Shown here: piece after piece, positions 34,546 to 42,504 of the stretch | Numbering within the stretch: position 1 is the stretch's first letter | Layout: each line of letters starts with the position of its first letter | Assembly (NCBI GenBank): GCA_035459965.1 | Contig: DATHXC010000011.1 | Span: forward strand, 62,001 to 126,000 | Direction: 5' to 3' | DNA from: DATHXC01 sp035459965 | GTDB taxonomy: Bacteria > Pseudomonadota > Gammaproteobacteria > Burkholderiales > Methylophilaceae | Length of the DNA: 64,000 nucleotides | Notes under the pieces: generated by a model | What the model was told of the DNA's origin: nothing | The model's input: the letters and a program-made list of their open reading frames with translations, nothing else | Database searches by the model: none | Program-made: the position numbers and the translations under genes

Positions 34546-35313
34546 CTAGCTGATATAACGTAATAGTGAGGCGCTTACCAGTTCGCCAATGCGCTTGAGG
34601 TACATGGTGCCCATATCCGGATAAAAGCGTTTTTCGTCGTCGGAGGCGATTGCCAGCAGGCCGAATACTTTCTCGCCGCGCAGTGCTACCAGCGCAAAGG
34701 ATTTTGGTGTGGCGTTTTCACCGAACCAGCTGCTGATATCCAGGCCAGGTTTATTGCCACAGTAAGGCTCGCTCAAACCTTCAGCCCATTGGCTGAGCTC
34801 ACTATCTACTTGCTGGAATACTGGATTGCCTACGTGATTGCTATTCTGTGGTTCTACCCAGATGCGCAGGCCGGCATAAGGTACGGCAAAATCCTCGCGC
34901 AGTGAATCCAGCGCAGAGCCTAGCGCCATGAGTGAACCGGCCTGGGGTGTAGCAAAGTCTTCACGCAGGGTTTCCATCAGGATAGGAATCAGCACCTCGA
35001 AATTTTGCGCAGCCAGCAGACCCAGGCTTAACCTGTGAACCTTGGCGCTGATCGTGTCGTTTTCCTGTCCGAATTGCAGGAACTCACCCAGTTTTGCTTC
35101 AAGCGAGCGTATCTTGTCGCGTTGTGTCTGCTGTTGCCTTTCTGCCAGCGACACGGTGCCACTACCATGCGGGCTGGGCAGGTGCATGATGGCCAGCAGG
35201 TCAGGGTGATGCTCGAAAAACTGCGGGTTATTGCGCAGGTAGTCGGTGATATCTGCTTCAGAAGGCTGGCCTTCAAAACCGTTGGTAGCTTCCATTGTCG
35301 ATTCTTCGTTCAT
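34546..35313 (-). CDS. DUF484 family protein (GAF-like)
   Basis: This 255-residue protein matches DUF484, which has an N-terminal helical segment (ADITDYLRNNPQFFEHHPDLL), a coiled coil (SLAERQQQTQRDKIRSLEAKL) and a GAF-like domain in the second half. Its function is unknown; it is usually encoded between dapF and xerC, as here. It is separated from xerC by 16 bases. The poorly conserved GAF part may bind a small molecule, but this is speculation. Confidence 0.9.
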   Translation of the reverse strand: MNEESTMEATNGFEGQPSEADITDYLRNNPQFFEHHPDLLAIMHLPSPHGSGTVSLAERQQQTQRDKIRSLEAKLGEFLQFGQENDTISAKVHRLSLGLLAAQNFEVLIPILMETLREDFATPQAGSLMALGSALDSLREDFAVPYAGLRIWVEPQNSNHVGNPVFQQVDSELSQWAEGLSEPYCGNKPGLDISSWFGENATPKSFALVALRGEKVFGLLAIASDDEKRFYPDMGTMYLKRIGELVSASLLRYIS

Positions 35314-35376
35314 GATTTTCGCTTTTAATTTAGGTATAAGTGCAAAGTAATAGTGCTGAGCGTTAAGTAATATGCA

Positions 35377-36207
35377 TTAAATAATAAAAGTACCTTCAAA
35401 TACCGTTTCGGCAGGGCCTGTCATCCACACCGGTGCCTGCTCGCCATCCCAGCGTATGGTCAGATCCCCCCCCCGTGTTGAGACATTGACTGGCGATTGT
35501 AAATAGCCCAGTTGTATGCCCACGACTGCAGCAGCGCAAGCGCCCGTGCCACATGCCAAAGTTTCTCCACTGCCGCGCTCAAATACGCGCAGGCGAATAT
35601 TGTGGTCATCCACAATCTGCATGAATCCGGCATTGACGCGCTGTGGGAAACGAGGATGCGATTCAATGAACGGTCCCTGCAATCCCACTGGCGCAGTATC
35701 AACATCGTCAACAATCTGCACGGCGTGTGGATTGCCCATGGACAGGGCAGAAATCGTCAGGTTTTGTCCAGCAACTTCTAATGGATAGGTCGGTGCCCGC
35801 GCATCCGCAATAAATGGAATCTCCGCCGGGGCGAAGATAGGCGCCCCCATATTCACAGTGACTTGCCTGTTGGCTTCAAGGGTCAGGTAGATAATGCCAC
35901 TGGCGGTTTCGACGCTGATTTCTGTCTTTTGCGTAAGGCCTTTATCATGCACAAAGCGTACGAAGCAGCGCGCACCATTGCCGCACTGCCCAACTTCGCC
36001 GCCATCAGCATTGAATATGCGATAACGGAAATCTACATCGGGCAGCGTGGGGCGTTCAACCAGCAACAACTGGTCGCAGCCGACACCAAAGTGCCTGTCG
36101 GCAATACGCTTGACCAGCGCACTGCTTAGATTGACCGCTTGGCTATAGCTATCGATCACAACGAAATCGTTGCCTATACCCTGCATTTTTGTGAAATTAA
36201 TCTGCAT
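35377..36207 (-). CDS. dapF: Diaminopimelate epimerase
   Basis: DapF converts LL- to meso-diaminopimelate for lysine and peptidoglycan. The 276-residue product has both catalytic cysteines, in GQCGNGARC (about residue 77) and in ETLACGTGACAA (about residue 220), and the N-terminal TKMQGIGNDFVVID signature. The coding strand carries a run of nine G (complement of 35466-35474) in the codons for R-G-G-D, late in the gene. The reading frame is intact here, but the tract is a likely site of slippage. DUF484 and xerC follow. Confidence 0.95.
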   Translation of the reverse strand: MQINFTKMQGIGNDFVVIDSYSQAVNLSSALVKRIADRHFGVGCDQLLLVERPTLPDVDFRYRIFNADGGEVGQCGNGARCFVRFVHDKGLTQKTEISVETASGIIYLTLEANRQVTVNMGAPIFAPAEIPFIADARAPTYPLEVAGQNLTISALSMGNPHAVQIVDDVDTAPVGLQGPFIESHPRFPQRVNAGFMQIVDDHNIRLRVFERGSGETLACGTGACAAAVVGIQLGYLQSPVNVSTRGGDLTIRWDGEQAPVWMTGPAETVFEGTFII

Positions 36208-36227
36208 ATGTTTATTTTCAAGAATCT

Positions 36228-37046
36228 TTAAGGCTGTTTATAGCGCCTGTAGCTCCATAAATATTGTTCCGGCCGCTGACGCACCAGGCGTTCTATACCA
36301 TGGTTAATGTTTTGCGGTGTGGCCTCTGCATTCAGCGGCTCAATATGGATTATATAGCCTCTACCCCAGGGTAGTCTTTCGCCAAACGCTAGTAATATCT
36401 TGGCATTGGTAGTTTCGGCAAGCTTGCTGACCAAGGTCATAGTGTAAGCCGGATGCCCAAAAAAATCTGCCCATACCCCATCGCCCAATTCTGGCACCTG
36501 ATCCGGCAAAATGCCTATGGCTTCGGCGCTGCGTAACGCTTTAAGCAAACTGCGTACACCGCGCATATTCGTCGGTGCCAGCTTTACCTGGCGCTTGCTG
36601 CGTCCCTCTGCCACCAGCGGGGCCAGCCAGCCTTGCTCTGTGGGTTTAAATAGCACGCTGATGGCATGATGCTGTGCGTAATACTGGGCGGTAATCTCGA
36701 AGCAACCGAAATGCGGTGTCAGGAAGATAATGCCGTGTTTTTCTGCAAGTGCATTTTCTACGTGTTCCCAGCCATTGCATTGTTTGACCCATTTCAAGGA
36801 TGATTCCGGGTTCCTGAACCAGATGGCAAAACTCTCGGCGATGCCCTTGCCGGTCTCTTTGATTGTCAGCCAGGCTAAACGTTTCTGGCTTTGGTTTTCT
36901 TGTGAGATGTTGGCGGTAGCCAGGTTGTTGCGTACACGCCGGGAGATTTTTTTATCGAACAGCATCATGCAGCCAATCAACACACCAACCGCATGAATAA
37001 TGGGGAGTGGCAGGCTGGCGTAAATGCGCAGTAATGCTTTAAGCAT
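36228..37046 (-). CDS. LpxL/HtrB-like lipid A acyltransferase family protein
   Basis: This 272-residue protein of the lysophospholipid acyltransferase (LpxL/LpxM) family has an N-terminal membrane segment (about 12-30), the catalytic HxxxxE-type motif in TPHFGCFEIT (about 115-124), VLFKPTE, and GIGILPDQVP-like (AIGILPDQVPELG) segment. It transfers an acyl chain in lipid A synthesis at the inner membrane. Which of lpxL or lpxM it corresponds to is not clear. It is 20 bases ahead of dapF and divergent from metK. Confidence 0.88.
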   Translation of the reverse strand: MLKALLRIYASLPLPIIHAVGVLIGCMMLFDKKISRRVRNNLATANISQENQSQKRLAWLTIKETGKGIAESFAIWFRNPESSLKWVKQCNGWEHVENALAEKHGIIFLTPHFGCFEITAQYYAQHHAISVLFKPTEQGWLAPLVAEGRSKRQVKLAPTNMRGVRSLLKALRSAEAIGILPDQVPELGDGVWADFFGHPAYTMTLVSKLAETTNAKILLAFGERLPWGRGYIIHIEPLNAEATPQNINHGIERLVRQRPEQYLWSYRRYKQP

Positions 37047-37114
37047 GAATTTCTTTTTGAAGCTTGAGTAATTTGTTATTCTAGCAATCTTTTTTGCAAA
37101 CCACAGACTATCTC

Positions 37115-38266
37115 ATGAGCGAATATTTATTTACTTCCGAATCCGTATCCGAAGGCCATCCTGACAAAGTTGCCGACCAGATTTCCGATGCGATTCTTGA
37201 TGCGATTCTGGAACAAGACCCAACCGCGCGTGTTGCTGCAGAAACCTTGACCAATACCGGCCTGGTTGTACTGGCTGGTGAAATCACCACAACCGCCAAT
37301 GTCGATTACATCAAGGTCGCGCGTGAAACCATCAAACGCATAGGCTACGACAATACCGATTATGGTATCGACTACAAAGGTTGCGCGGTGCTGGTGGCTT
37401 ATGACAAGCAATCGCCGGATATCGCCCAGGGTGTAGATGGCGCGCATGATGATCCCCTGGACCAGGGTGCTGGTGACCAGGGCTTGATGTTTGGCTATGC
37501 TTGCGATGAAACGCCGCAACTCATGCCTTTGCCGATCTGGCTGTCGCATCGTTTGATGGAGCGTCAGTCACAATTGCGCAAAGATGGCCGTCTGCCATGG
37601 TTACGCCCCGATGCTAAATCCCAGGTCACAATCAAATATGTTGATGGCAAGCCTGACTCAATAGATACCGTTGTGGTGTCTACGCAGCATGCGCCGGAAA
37701 TGTCGCTGGAAGCCATACGTGAAGCGGTGATTGAAGAGATCATCAAACCTGTACTACCCAAGGAATTGATCAAGGGCAATATTAACTTCCTGGTCAACCC
37801 GACTGGTCGTTTCGTCATCGGTGGCCCGCAAGGCGATTGCGGCTTAACCGGCCGTAAGATCATAGTTGATACATACGGTGGCGCTGCGCCTCATGGCGGC
37901 GGTGCTTTTTCGGGTAAAGACCCATCCAAGGTAGATCGTTCTGCTGCTTATGCTGGACGTTATGTAGCCAAGAACATCGTAGCTGCTGGCCTGGCATCAC
38001 GTTGCCTGGTACAGGTGAGCTACGCAATTGGCGTGGCCAAGCCTACCAGTGTGATGGTTGAAACTTACGGTACAGGCAAGGTTTCCAACGAAGTGCTGAC
38101 GGCGCTTGTGCTGGAACACTTTGACTTACGTCCTAAAGGCATCGTGAAAATGCTGGATCTGTTGCGCCCGATTTACCAGAAAACTGCGGCTTACGGTCAC
38201 TTTGGCCGCGATGAGCCAGAATTCACGTGGGAAGCCCTGGATAAGGTATCTGCATTAAAGCGGTAA
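37115..38266 (+). CDS. metK: S-adenosylmethionine synthetase
   Basis: MetK makes SAM from methionine and ATP. I chose the ATG at 37115 (MSEYLFTSESVSEGHPDKVAD), giving 383 residues as usual. The signature GAGDQGLMFGYA and GGGAFSGKDPSKVDRSAAY are complete. The gene is divergent from the acyltransferase gene across 68 bases. Together with ahcY and metF downstream it covers much of the methyl cycle. A hairpin follows the stop and overlaps the next start codon. Confidence 0.97.
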   Translation: MSEYLFTSESVSEGHPDKVADQISDAILDAILEQDPTARVAAETLTNTGLVVLAGEITTTANVDYIKVARETIKRIGYDNTDYGIDYKGCAVLVAYDKQSPDIAQGVDGAHDDPLDQGAGDQGLMFGYACDETPQLMPLPIWLSHRLMERQSQLRKDGRLPWLRPDAKSQVTIKYVDGKPDSIDTVVVSTQHAPEMSLEAIREAVIEEIIKPVLPKELIKGNINFLVNPTGRFVIGGPQGDCGLTGRKIIVDTYGGAAPHGGGAFSGKDPSKVDRSAAYAGRYVAKNIVAAGLASRCLVQVSYAIGVAKPTSVMVETYGTGKVSNEVLTALVLEHFDLRPKGIVKMLDLLRPIYQKTAAYGHFGRDEPEFTWEALDKVSALKR

Positions 38267-38296
38267 ATTAACCTCTTATCCGGTATTTGCTGAATG

Positions 38297-38325
38297 TTCT
38301 GCGAGGCGCATAATAGCTCGCAGAA
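38297..38325. repeat. Hairpin covering the start of the HD-GYP gene (diverged repeat copy F)
   Basis: TTCTGCGAG (38297-38305) and CTCGCAGAA (38317-38325) form perfect nine-base arms around GCGCATAATAG, extendable by wobble pairs to 38293-38329. The ATG of the next gene begins at the last base of the right arm. CTGCGAGGCGC is shared with copies D and E. It may end metK transcription or hinder translation of the HD-GYP gene. Confidence 0.6.
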
Positions 38326-39545
38326 TGTTAAAAACAATACCATTAAAAAAAATCAGGTTGGGGATGTTTATCCAAGAAATGAAAGGCTCTTGGATAGATC
38401 ACCCATTCTGGCGCAAGTCATTTGTCCTGCAAGACCCCGAAGATCTTAAAAAATTACGCGTAAGTAAAATTGATGGCGTGGTGATTGATACCACCAAAGG
38501 ACTGGATGTGTTAGAAGAGCCAGTGCCTGAATCAGCCACTCCGCAGCCCCCTCCCGCCGAAGTAGCGCCAGTTGAAGTTAAGGCAACAGCCCCACAAAGA
38601 CAACTGCGCGTATCTGCCACTAAAGAGCGTGAGCAAGCGGTAAAACTGCTTAACTCCTCAAAAGCTGCCGTGACGCTGATGTTTGACGAGGCGCGCATGG
38701 GTAAGTCTATTAATGCGCAAGCGGCTATGCCATTGGTAGAGGAAATTACCGCTTCTGTATCGCGTAACGAAAGTGCACTCATTAGCCTGGTTCGCCTCAA
38801 GAACAAGGATGATTACACCTATATGCACTCGGTGGCTGTGTGCGCCATGATGGTGGCCTTGGCGAAGGAATTGAATTTCGACGAAGATGAAGTCAAGGGC
38901 GCCGGGCTCGCTGGCTTATTGCACGATATTGGCAAGATGGCGGTACCACAGGATATTCTGAATAAGCCGGGTGCACTGACGCCAGAAGAGTTTGAGCAGG
39001 TTAAGCTACATCCAATAAGAGGTCATGAGCTTTTATTAGAAGCTAGTAATGTAGGCGAAATCGTTTTAGATGTGTGCCTGCATCACCATGAAAAAATTGA
39101 TGGTAGCGGTTATCCAAACAAGCAGACCATAGACGAAATCAGCATGTTCGCCAAAATGGGCGCAGTGTGTGACGTGTATGATGCCGTAACCTCAAACCGA
39201 CCTTACAAGGCTGGATGGGAGCCAGGCATTTCCTTGCAACGTATGGCGCAGTGGAGCAATCATTTCGATCAGGGCGTGTTCAAGGCATTCGTGAAAAGCG
39301 TGGGAATTTACCCGATAGGCTCCATGGTCAAGCTCAAATCCGGCCGCTTGGCTGTGGTGATTGACCAGTCAGAAAAATCCTTGCTGACGCCTACAGTCAA
39401 AGTATTTTTCTCGACTAAGTCGAAAATGCGTATTCCCATGGAAATCCTGGATTTATCCAAACCATCCGCGCAAGATCAAATTATTGGTCACGAAGACCCT
39501 ATATTATGGGGAATTTCTGACGTTAATGAACTTTGGAGTCAGTGA
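38325..39545 (+). CDS. HD-GYP domain c-di-GMP phosphodiesterase with DUF3391
   Basis: This 406-residue protein begins with a DUF3391 domain (KKIRLGMFIQEMKGSWIDHPFW, about 1-65), then a Pro-rich variable linker (about 70-95), then an HD-GYP domain (about 145-330) with LLHDIGKMAVP and HHEKIDGSGYP, followed by a C-terminal extension. These motifs are intact, so hydrolysis of c-di-GMP is expected. The start codon sits in the right arm of a stable hairpin and no clear ribosome site is seen between hairpin and ATG; the start is nevertheless supported by the family's N terminus. Confidence 0.9.
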   Translation: MLKTIPLKKIRLGMFIQEMKGSWIDHPFWRKSFVLQDPEDLKKLRVSKIDGVVIDTTKGLDVLEEPVPESATPQPPPAEVAPVEVKATAPQRQLRVSATKEREQAVKLLNSSKAAVTLMFDEARMGKSINAQAAMPLVEEITASVSRNESALISLVRLKNKDDYTYMHSVAVCAMMVALAKELNFDEDEVKGAGLAGLLHDIGKMAVPQDILNKPGALTPEEFEQVKLHPIRGHELLLEASNVGEIVLDVCLHHHEKIDGSGYPNKQTIDEISMFAKMGAVCDVYDAVTSNRPYKAGWEPGISLQRMAQWSNHFDQGVFKAFVKSVGIYPIGSMVKLKSGRLAVVIDQSEKSLLTPTVKVFFSTKSKMRIPMEILDLSKPSAQDQIIGHEDPILWGISDVNELWSQ

Positions 39546-39612
39546 CAGTTCCTAACTTCCGATTGATGGCTTTGGTTTGTGCGAAATAAAATATCGCGTA
39601 TAATCATGGCAT

Positions 39613-39674
39613 TCCGAGGAGCGCTGCGAGAGAATTTCTCCCAGGCTCGGAAAATGCAGTAAACGGCGCTCACC
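39613..39674 (+). promoter_or_regulatory. SAH riboswitch aptamer upstream of ahcY
   Basis: The sequence TCCGAGGAGCGCTGCGA and, later, CCCAGGCTCGG form stem P1 (CCGAG with CTCGG) and the conserved core. AACGGCGCTCA at 39662-39672 supplies the pseudoknot strand: GCGCTC (39666-39671) is complementary to GAGCGC (39619-39624). This order and these conserved bases match the known S-adenosylhomocysteine riboswitch. The small hairpin GAGAATTTCTC lies inside. It sits 107 bases ahead of ahcY, the typical target; SAH binding turns expression on in known cases. Confidence 0.92.
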
Positions 39675-39709
39675 TTACTAACCCGTGCCGGACACGGGAT
39701 GTGGGTGAG
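39669..39709 (+). promoter_or_regulatory. Putative expression platform of the SAH riboswitch
   Basis: CTCACC (39669-39674), part of the pseudoknot strand, can instead pair with GGTGAG (39704-39709), enclosing the hairpin CCCGTG-CCGGA-CACGGG (39682-39698). This structure excludes the pseudoknot, so it is a plausible ligand-free state. No T-tract follows, so it is not a standard terminator. Confidence 0.5.
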
Positions 39710-39780
39710 AAAAGCGTCTCAGATATTCTCCAGACCTTGCCAGCCCCTTCCCTCCGGCCACAAATTCAAGGATATACAAC

Positions 39781-41190
39781 ATGAATACTGTGGCTGACAT
39801 CAAAGACTATGTTATCGCCGATTTGAACCTTGCTGCTTTTGGCCGTAAGGAAATTGCTATTGCCGAGACCGAAATGCCAGGCTTGATGGCGATTCGCGAA
39901 GAGTATGCCGCCATCAAGCCTTTGAAGGGCGCGCGTATTACTGGCTCTCTCCATATGACTATTCAAACAGCGGTGCTAATTGAAACCCTTAACGATTTGG
40001 GTGCTGAAGTTCGCTGGGCTTCATGTAATATTTTCTCTACACAAGACCATGCTGCCGCTGCTATTGCCGCTGGCGGCACACCAGTCTTTGCCATCAAGGG
40101 CGAAACGCTGGAGCAGTATTGGGATTACACGCATCGCATTTTTGAATGGGCAGATGGTGGCTACACCAATATGATTCTGGATGATGGTGGCGATGCAACC
40201 CTGTTGCTACATCTAGGTACCAATGCGGAAAAAGATATTAGCCTGCTGAGCAACCCGACTAGTGAGGAAGAGATTTGCTTGTTCAACAGTATCAAGGCAA
40301 AGCTTGCTGTTGACCCAACTTGGTACTCAACCCGCCTCAAGCATATTCGTGGCGTGACTGAAGAGACCACGACTGGTGTGCATCGCTTGTATCAAATGCA
40401 TAAAGAAGGCCGTTTGGCTTTCCCAGCCATTAACGTTAACGATTCAGTGACCAAATCAAAATTCGACAATCTTTATGGCTGCCGTGAATCACTGGTTGAT
40501 GCGATCAAGCGTGCGACTGACGTGATGATTGCAGGTAAAGTGGCTGTGGTTGCTGGTTATGGCGATGTGGGCAAGGGTTCTGCACAAGCGCTACGCGCTC
40601 TTTCTGCTCAAGTTTGGGTAACGGAAATTGATCCAATCTGCGCATTACAAGCTGCGATGGAAGGTTATCGTGTGGTGACCATGGATTATGCGGCTGAGCA
40701 TGCTGATATTTTCGTGACCGCTACAGGTAATTACCATGTCATTACCCATGACCACATGGCCAAAATGAAAGATCAGGCGATCGTTTGTAATATTGGTCAC
40801 TTTGATAACGAGATTGATGTCGCCTCACTGGAAAAATATGAGTGGGACGAAATTAAGCCACAGGTAGATCATGTGATATTCCCAGATGGTAAAAAGATTA
40901 TCCTGCTGGCTAAAGGTCGTTTGGTGAATCTGGGCTGTGGTACTGGCCATCCAAGCTACGTCATGAGTTCTTCTTTCGCCAACCAAACAATCGCGCAAAT
41001 TGAGTTATTTAGTCATCCAGAGCAATATCCAGTGGGTGTTTATACATTGCCTAAGCATCTGGATGAAAAAGTGGCAGTATTGCAACTCAAAAAGTTGAAT
41101 GCGCAACTTTCAACCTTAACTGACCAACAAGCAGCATATATTGGCGTATCGAAACAAGGCCCTTACAAGCCAGATAGCTATCGTTATTAA
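39781..41190 (+). CDS. ahcY: Adenosylhomocysteinase
   Basis: AhcY splits S-adenosylhomocysteine into adenosine and homocysteine and relieves product inhibition of methyltransferases. The 469-residue length is normal for the bacterial form. The NAD-binding motif VVAGYGDVGKGSAQAL and the segments TGSLHMTIQTAVLIETL, CNIFSTQDHAAAA and GRLVNLGCGTGHPS are complete. AAGGA (39768-39772) is a good ribosome site. The gene heads the operon ahcY - PF04020 protein - metF under an SAH riboswitch. Confidence 0.97.
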   Translation: MNTVADIKDYVIADLNLAAFGRKEIAIAETEMPGLMAIREEYAAIKPLKGARITGSLHMTIQTAVLIETLNDLGAEVRWASCNIFSTQDHAAAAIAAGGTPVFAIKGETLEQYWDYTHRIFEWADGGYTNMILDDGGDATLLLHLGTNAEKDISLLSNPTSEEEICLFNSIKAKLAVDPTWYSTRLKHIRGVTEETTTGVHRLYQMHKEGRLAFPAINVNDSVTKSKFDNLYGCRESLVDAIKRATDVMIAGKVAVVAGYGDVGKGSAQALRALSAQVWVTEIDPICALQAAMEGYRVVTMDYAAEHADIFVTATGNYHVITHDHMAKMKDQAIVCNIGHFDNEIDVASLEKYEWDEIKPQVDHVIFPDGKKIILLAKGRLVNLGCGTGHPSYVMSSSFANQTIAQIELFSHPEQYPVGVYTLPKHLDEKVAVLQLKKLNAQLSTLTDQQAAYIGVSKQGPYKPDSYRY

Positions 41191-41200
41191 TCAGTATTAA

Positions 41201-41230
41201 TACAATTCCCGAAGAGATTCGGGAATTGTA
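41201..41230. terminator. Stem-loop between ahcY and the PF04020 gene (attenuator or processing site)
   Basis: TACAATTCCCG and CGGGAATTGTA form perfect 11-base arms around an eight-base loop. No T-tract follows directly, so it is more likely a partial terminator or an RNA-stabilising structure inside the operon. Confidence 0.6.
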
Positions 41231-41254
41231 AATTGCTTAAAATAAGGAGTTGCC

Positions 41255-41596
41255 TTGAAGCTGTTAATTGCCTGGTTGTTAAATGCGCTAGCGCTGCTGG
41301 CTGTTGCCTACTTGATGCCCTCCATCCATGTGGATGGTTTCACTACTGCACTGATTGCAGCAGCAGTGATTGGCCTGGTGAATATTTTTATCAAGCCGAT
41401 ACTGGTGTTGCTTACTTTGCCTGTCACCATCGTGACTTTAGGCCTGTTCATTTTTGTAATTAACGGCCTACTGTTCTATTTCGTCGGCCATCTGTTGCAA
41501 GGCTTTGAAGTAAGAAGCTTGCTCGCAGGGATACTGGGCGCATTCTTGTACAGCCTGATTTCATGGGCTTTATCTGCGCTGGTGCCAGGCGACTGA
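41255..41596 (+). CDS. PF04020 family membrane protein (phage-holin-like name, unknown role)
   Basis: This 113-residue protein has four predicted membrane segments and the family pattern LLIAWLLNALALLAVAYLMP, NIFIKPILVLLTLPVTIVTLGLF and FVINGLLFYFV. It starts with TTG at 41255 after AAGGAG. Despite the holin-related family name, no lytic role is established. Its position between ahcY and metF, close to both, is typical of betaproteobacteria, so it is cotranscribed under SAH control; the link to the methyl cycle is not understood. Confidence 0.88.
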   Translation: MKLLIAWLLNALALLAVAYLMPSIHVDGFTTALIAAAVIGLVNIFIKPILVLLTLPVTIVTLGLFIFVINGLLFYFVGHLLQGFEVRSLLAGILGAFLYSLISWALSALVPGD

Positions 41597-41622
41597 GTAT
41601 CGACTTAATATCAATCGACTAT

Positions 41623-42474
41623 ATGAGTAATATAAATAGCCCCATGATTAGCTTTGAATTTTTCCCTCCCAAAACGGCTGAGGGCATAGCCAAGTTGCGC
41701 GAAACGCGTAAGCAACTGGCAGGCTTACAGCCTAAATTTTTCTCTGTGACCTTCGGTGCAGGGGGATCTACGCGTGATCGTACGCTGGAAACCGTGCTGG
41801 AAATACAGAATGAAGGGTTCGAAGCTGCGCCACATATCTCCTGCATTTCTTCGAGTAAAGAAGAAATTATCGCCTTGCTAAATGAATACCAAAGTCACGG
41901 GATATGCAGACTGGTTGTGCTGCGAGGTGATTTGCCCTCAGGTGAAGTCAGTACGGGCGACTTTCGCCATGCCAATGAGCTGGTAGCTTTTATCCGGGCA
42001 CAGACAGGCAGTACGTTCCAGCTTGAGGTAGCCGCTTATCCTGAGTTTCACCCTGAATCGCGCTCACCAGCCTCGGATTTAAAGCATTTTAAAAGCAAGG
42101 TGGATGCAGGCGCCAACGCGGCGATCACCCAATACTTTTACAATGCTGATGCTTATTTCCAGTTCATGGATCAATGCCAGGCGATGGGTATTACCATTCC
42201 CATCGTGCCGGGTATTATGCCTATCTACAACATTACGCAGTTATCACGCTTTTCTGATGTGTGTGGTGCGGAGATTCCACGCTGGTTACGCCTGCGGTTG
42301 CAGGATTACGGCGATGATATTGCTTCGTTACGGGCTTTAGGTGTGGATGTCGTCACTGGGCTGTGTGAGAAACTGCTGGCAGGCGGCGCGCCAGGTTTGC
42401 ATTTCTATACCTTGAATCAGGCGGGGATTATTTCTAGTATTGCGGATAATATCGGACTTAAAGCCAGGCCGTAA
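41623..42474 (+). CDS. metF: 5,10-methylenetetrahydrofolate reductase
   Basis: MetF reduces methylene-THF to methyl-THF using NADH and FAD, supplying methyl groups for methionine. I chose the ATG at 41623 (MSNINSPMISFEFFPPKT), giving 283 residues; ATG 41644 is possible. The family motifs SFEFFPPKT, VTFGAGGSTRD, LRGD, AAYPEFHPES and ITQYFYNADAYFQF are present. It is the last gene of the ahcY operon. Confidence 0.95.
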   Translation: MSNINSPMISFEFFPPKTAEGIAKLRETRKQLAGLQPKFFSVTFGAGGSTRDRTLETVLEIQNEGFEAAPHISCISSSKEEIIALLNEYQSHGICRLVVLRGDLPSGEVSTGDFRHANELVAFIRAQTGSTFQLEVAAYPEFHPESRSPASDLKHFKSKVDAGANAAITQYFYNADAYFQFMDQCQAMGITIPIVPGIMPIYNITQLSRFSDVCGAEIPRWLRLRLQDYGDDIASLRALGVDVVTGLCEKLLAGGAPGLHFYTLNQAGIISSIADNIGLKARP

Positions 42475-42481
42475 AGCCTGG
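42464..42481 (+). terminator. Weak terminator overlapping the metF stop codon
   Basis: CCAGGC and GCCTGG form six-base arms around the stop codon, followed after six bases by TTTTT. It would end the ahcY operon. Confidence 0.4.
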
Positions 42482-42504
42482 ATCCTGTTTTTGCTGATTG
42501 CTAG

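Noticed and set aside
41255..41596. Prophage remnant based on the holin-like family name
   Set aside because: PF04020 proteins are common chromosomal membrane proteins; no other phage gene is present.
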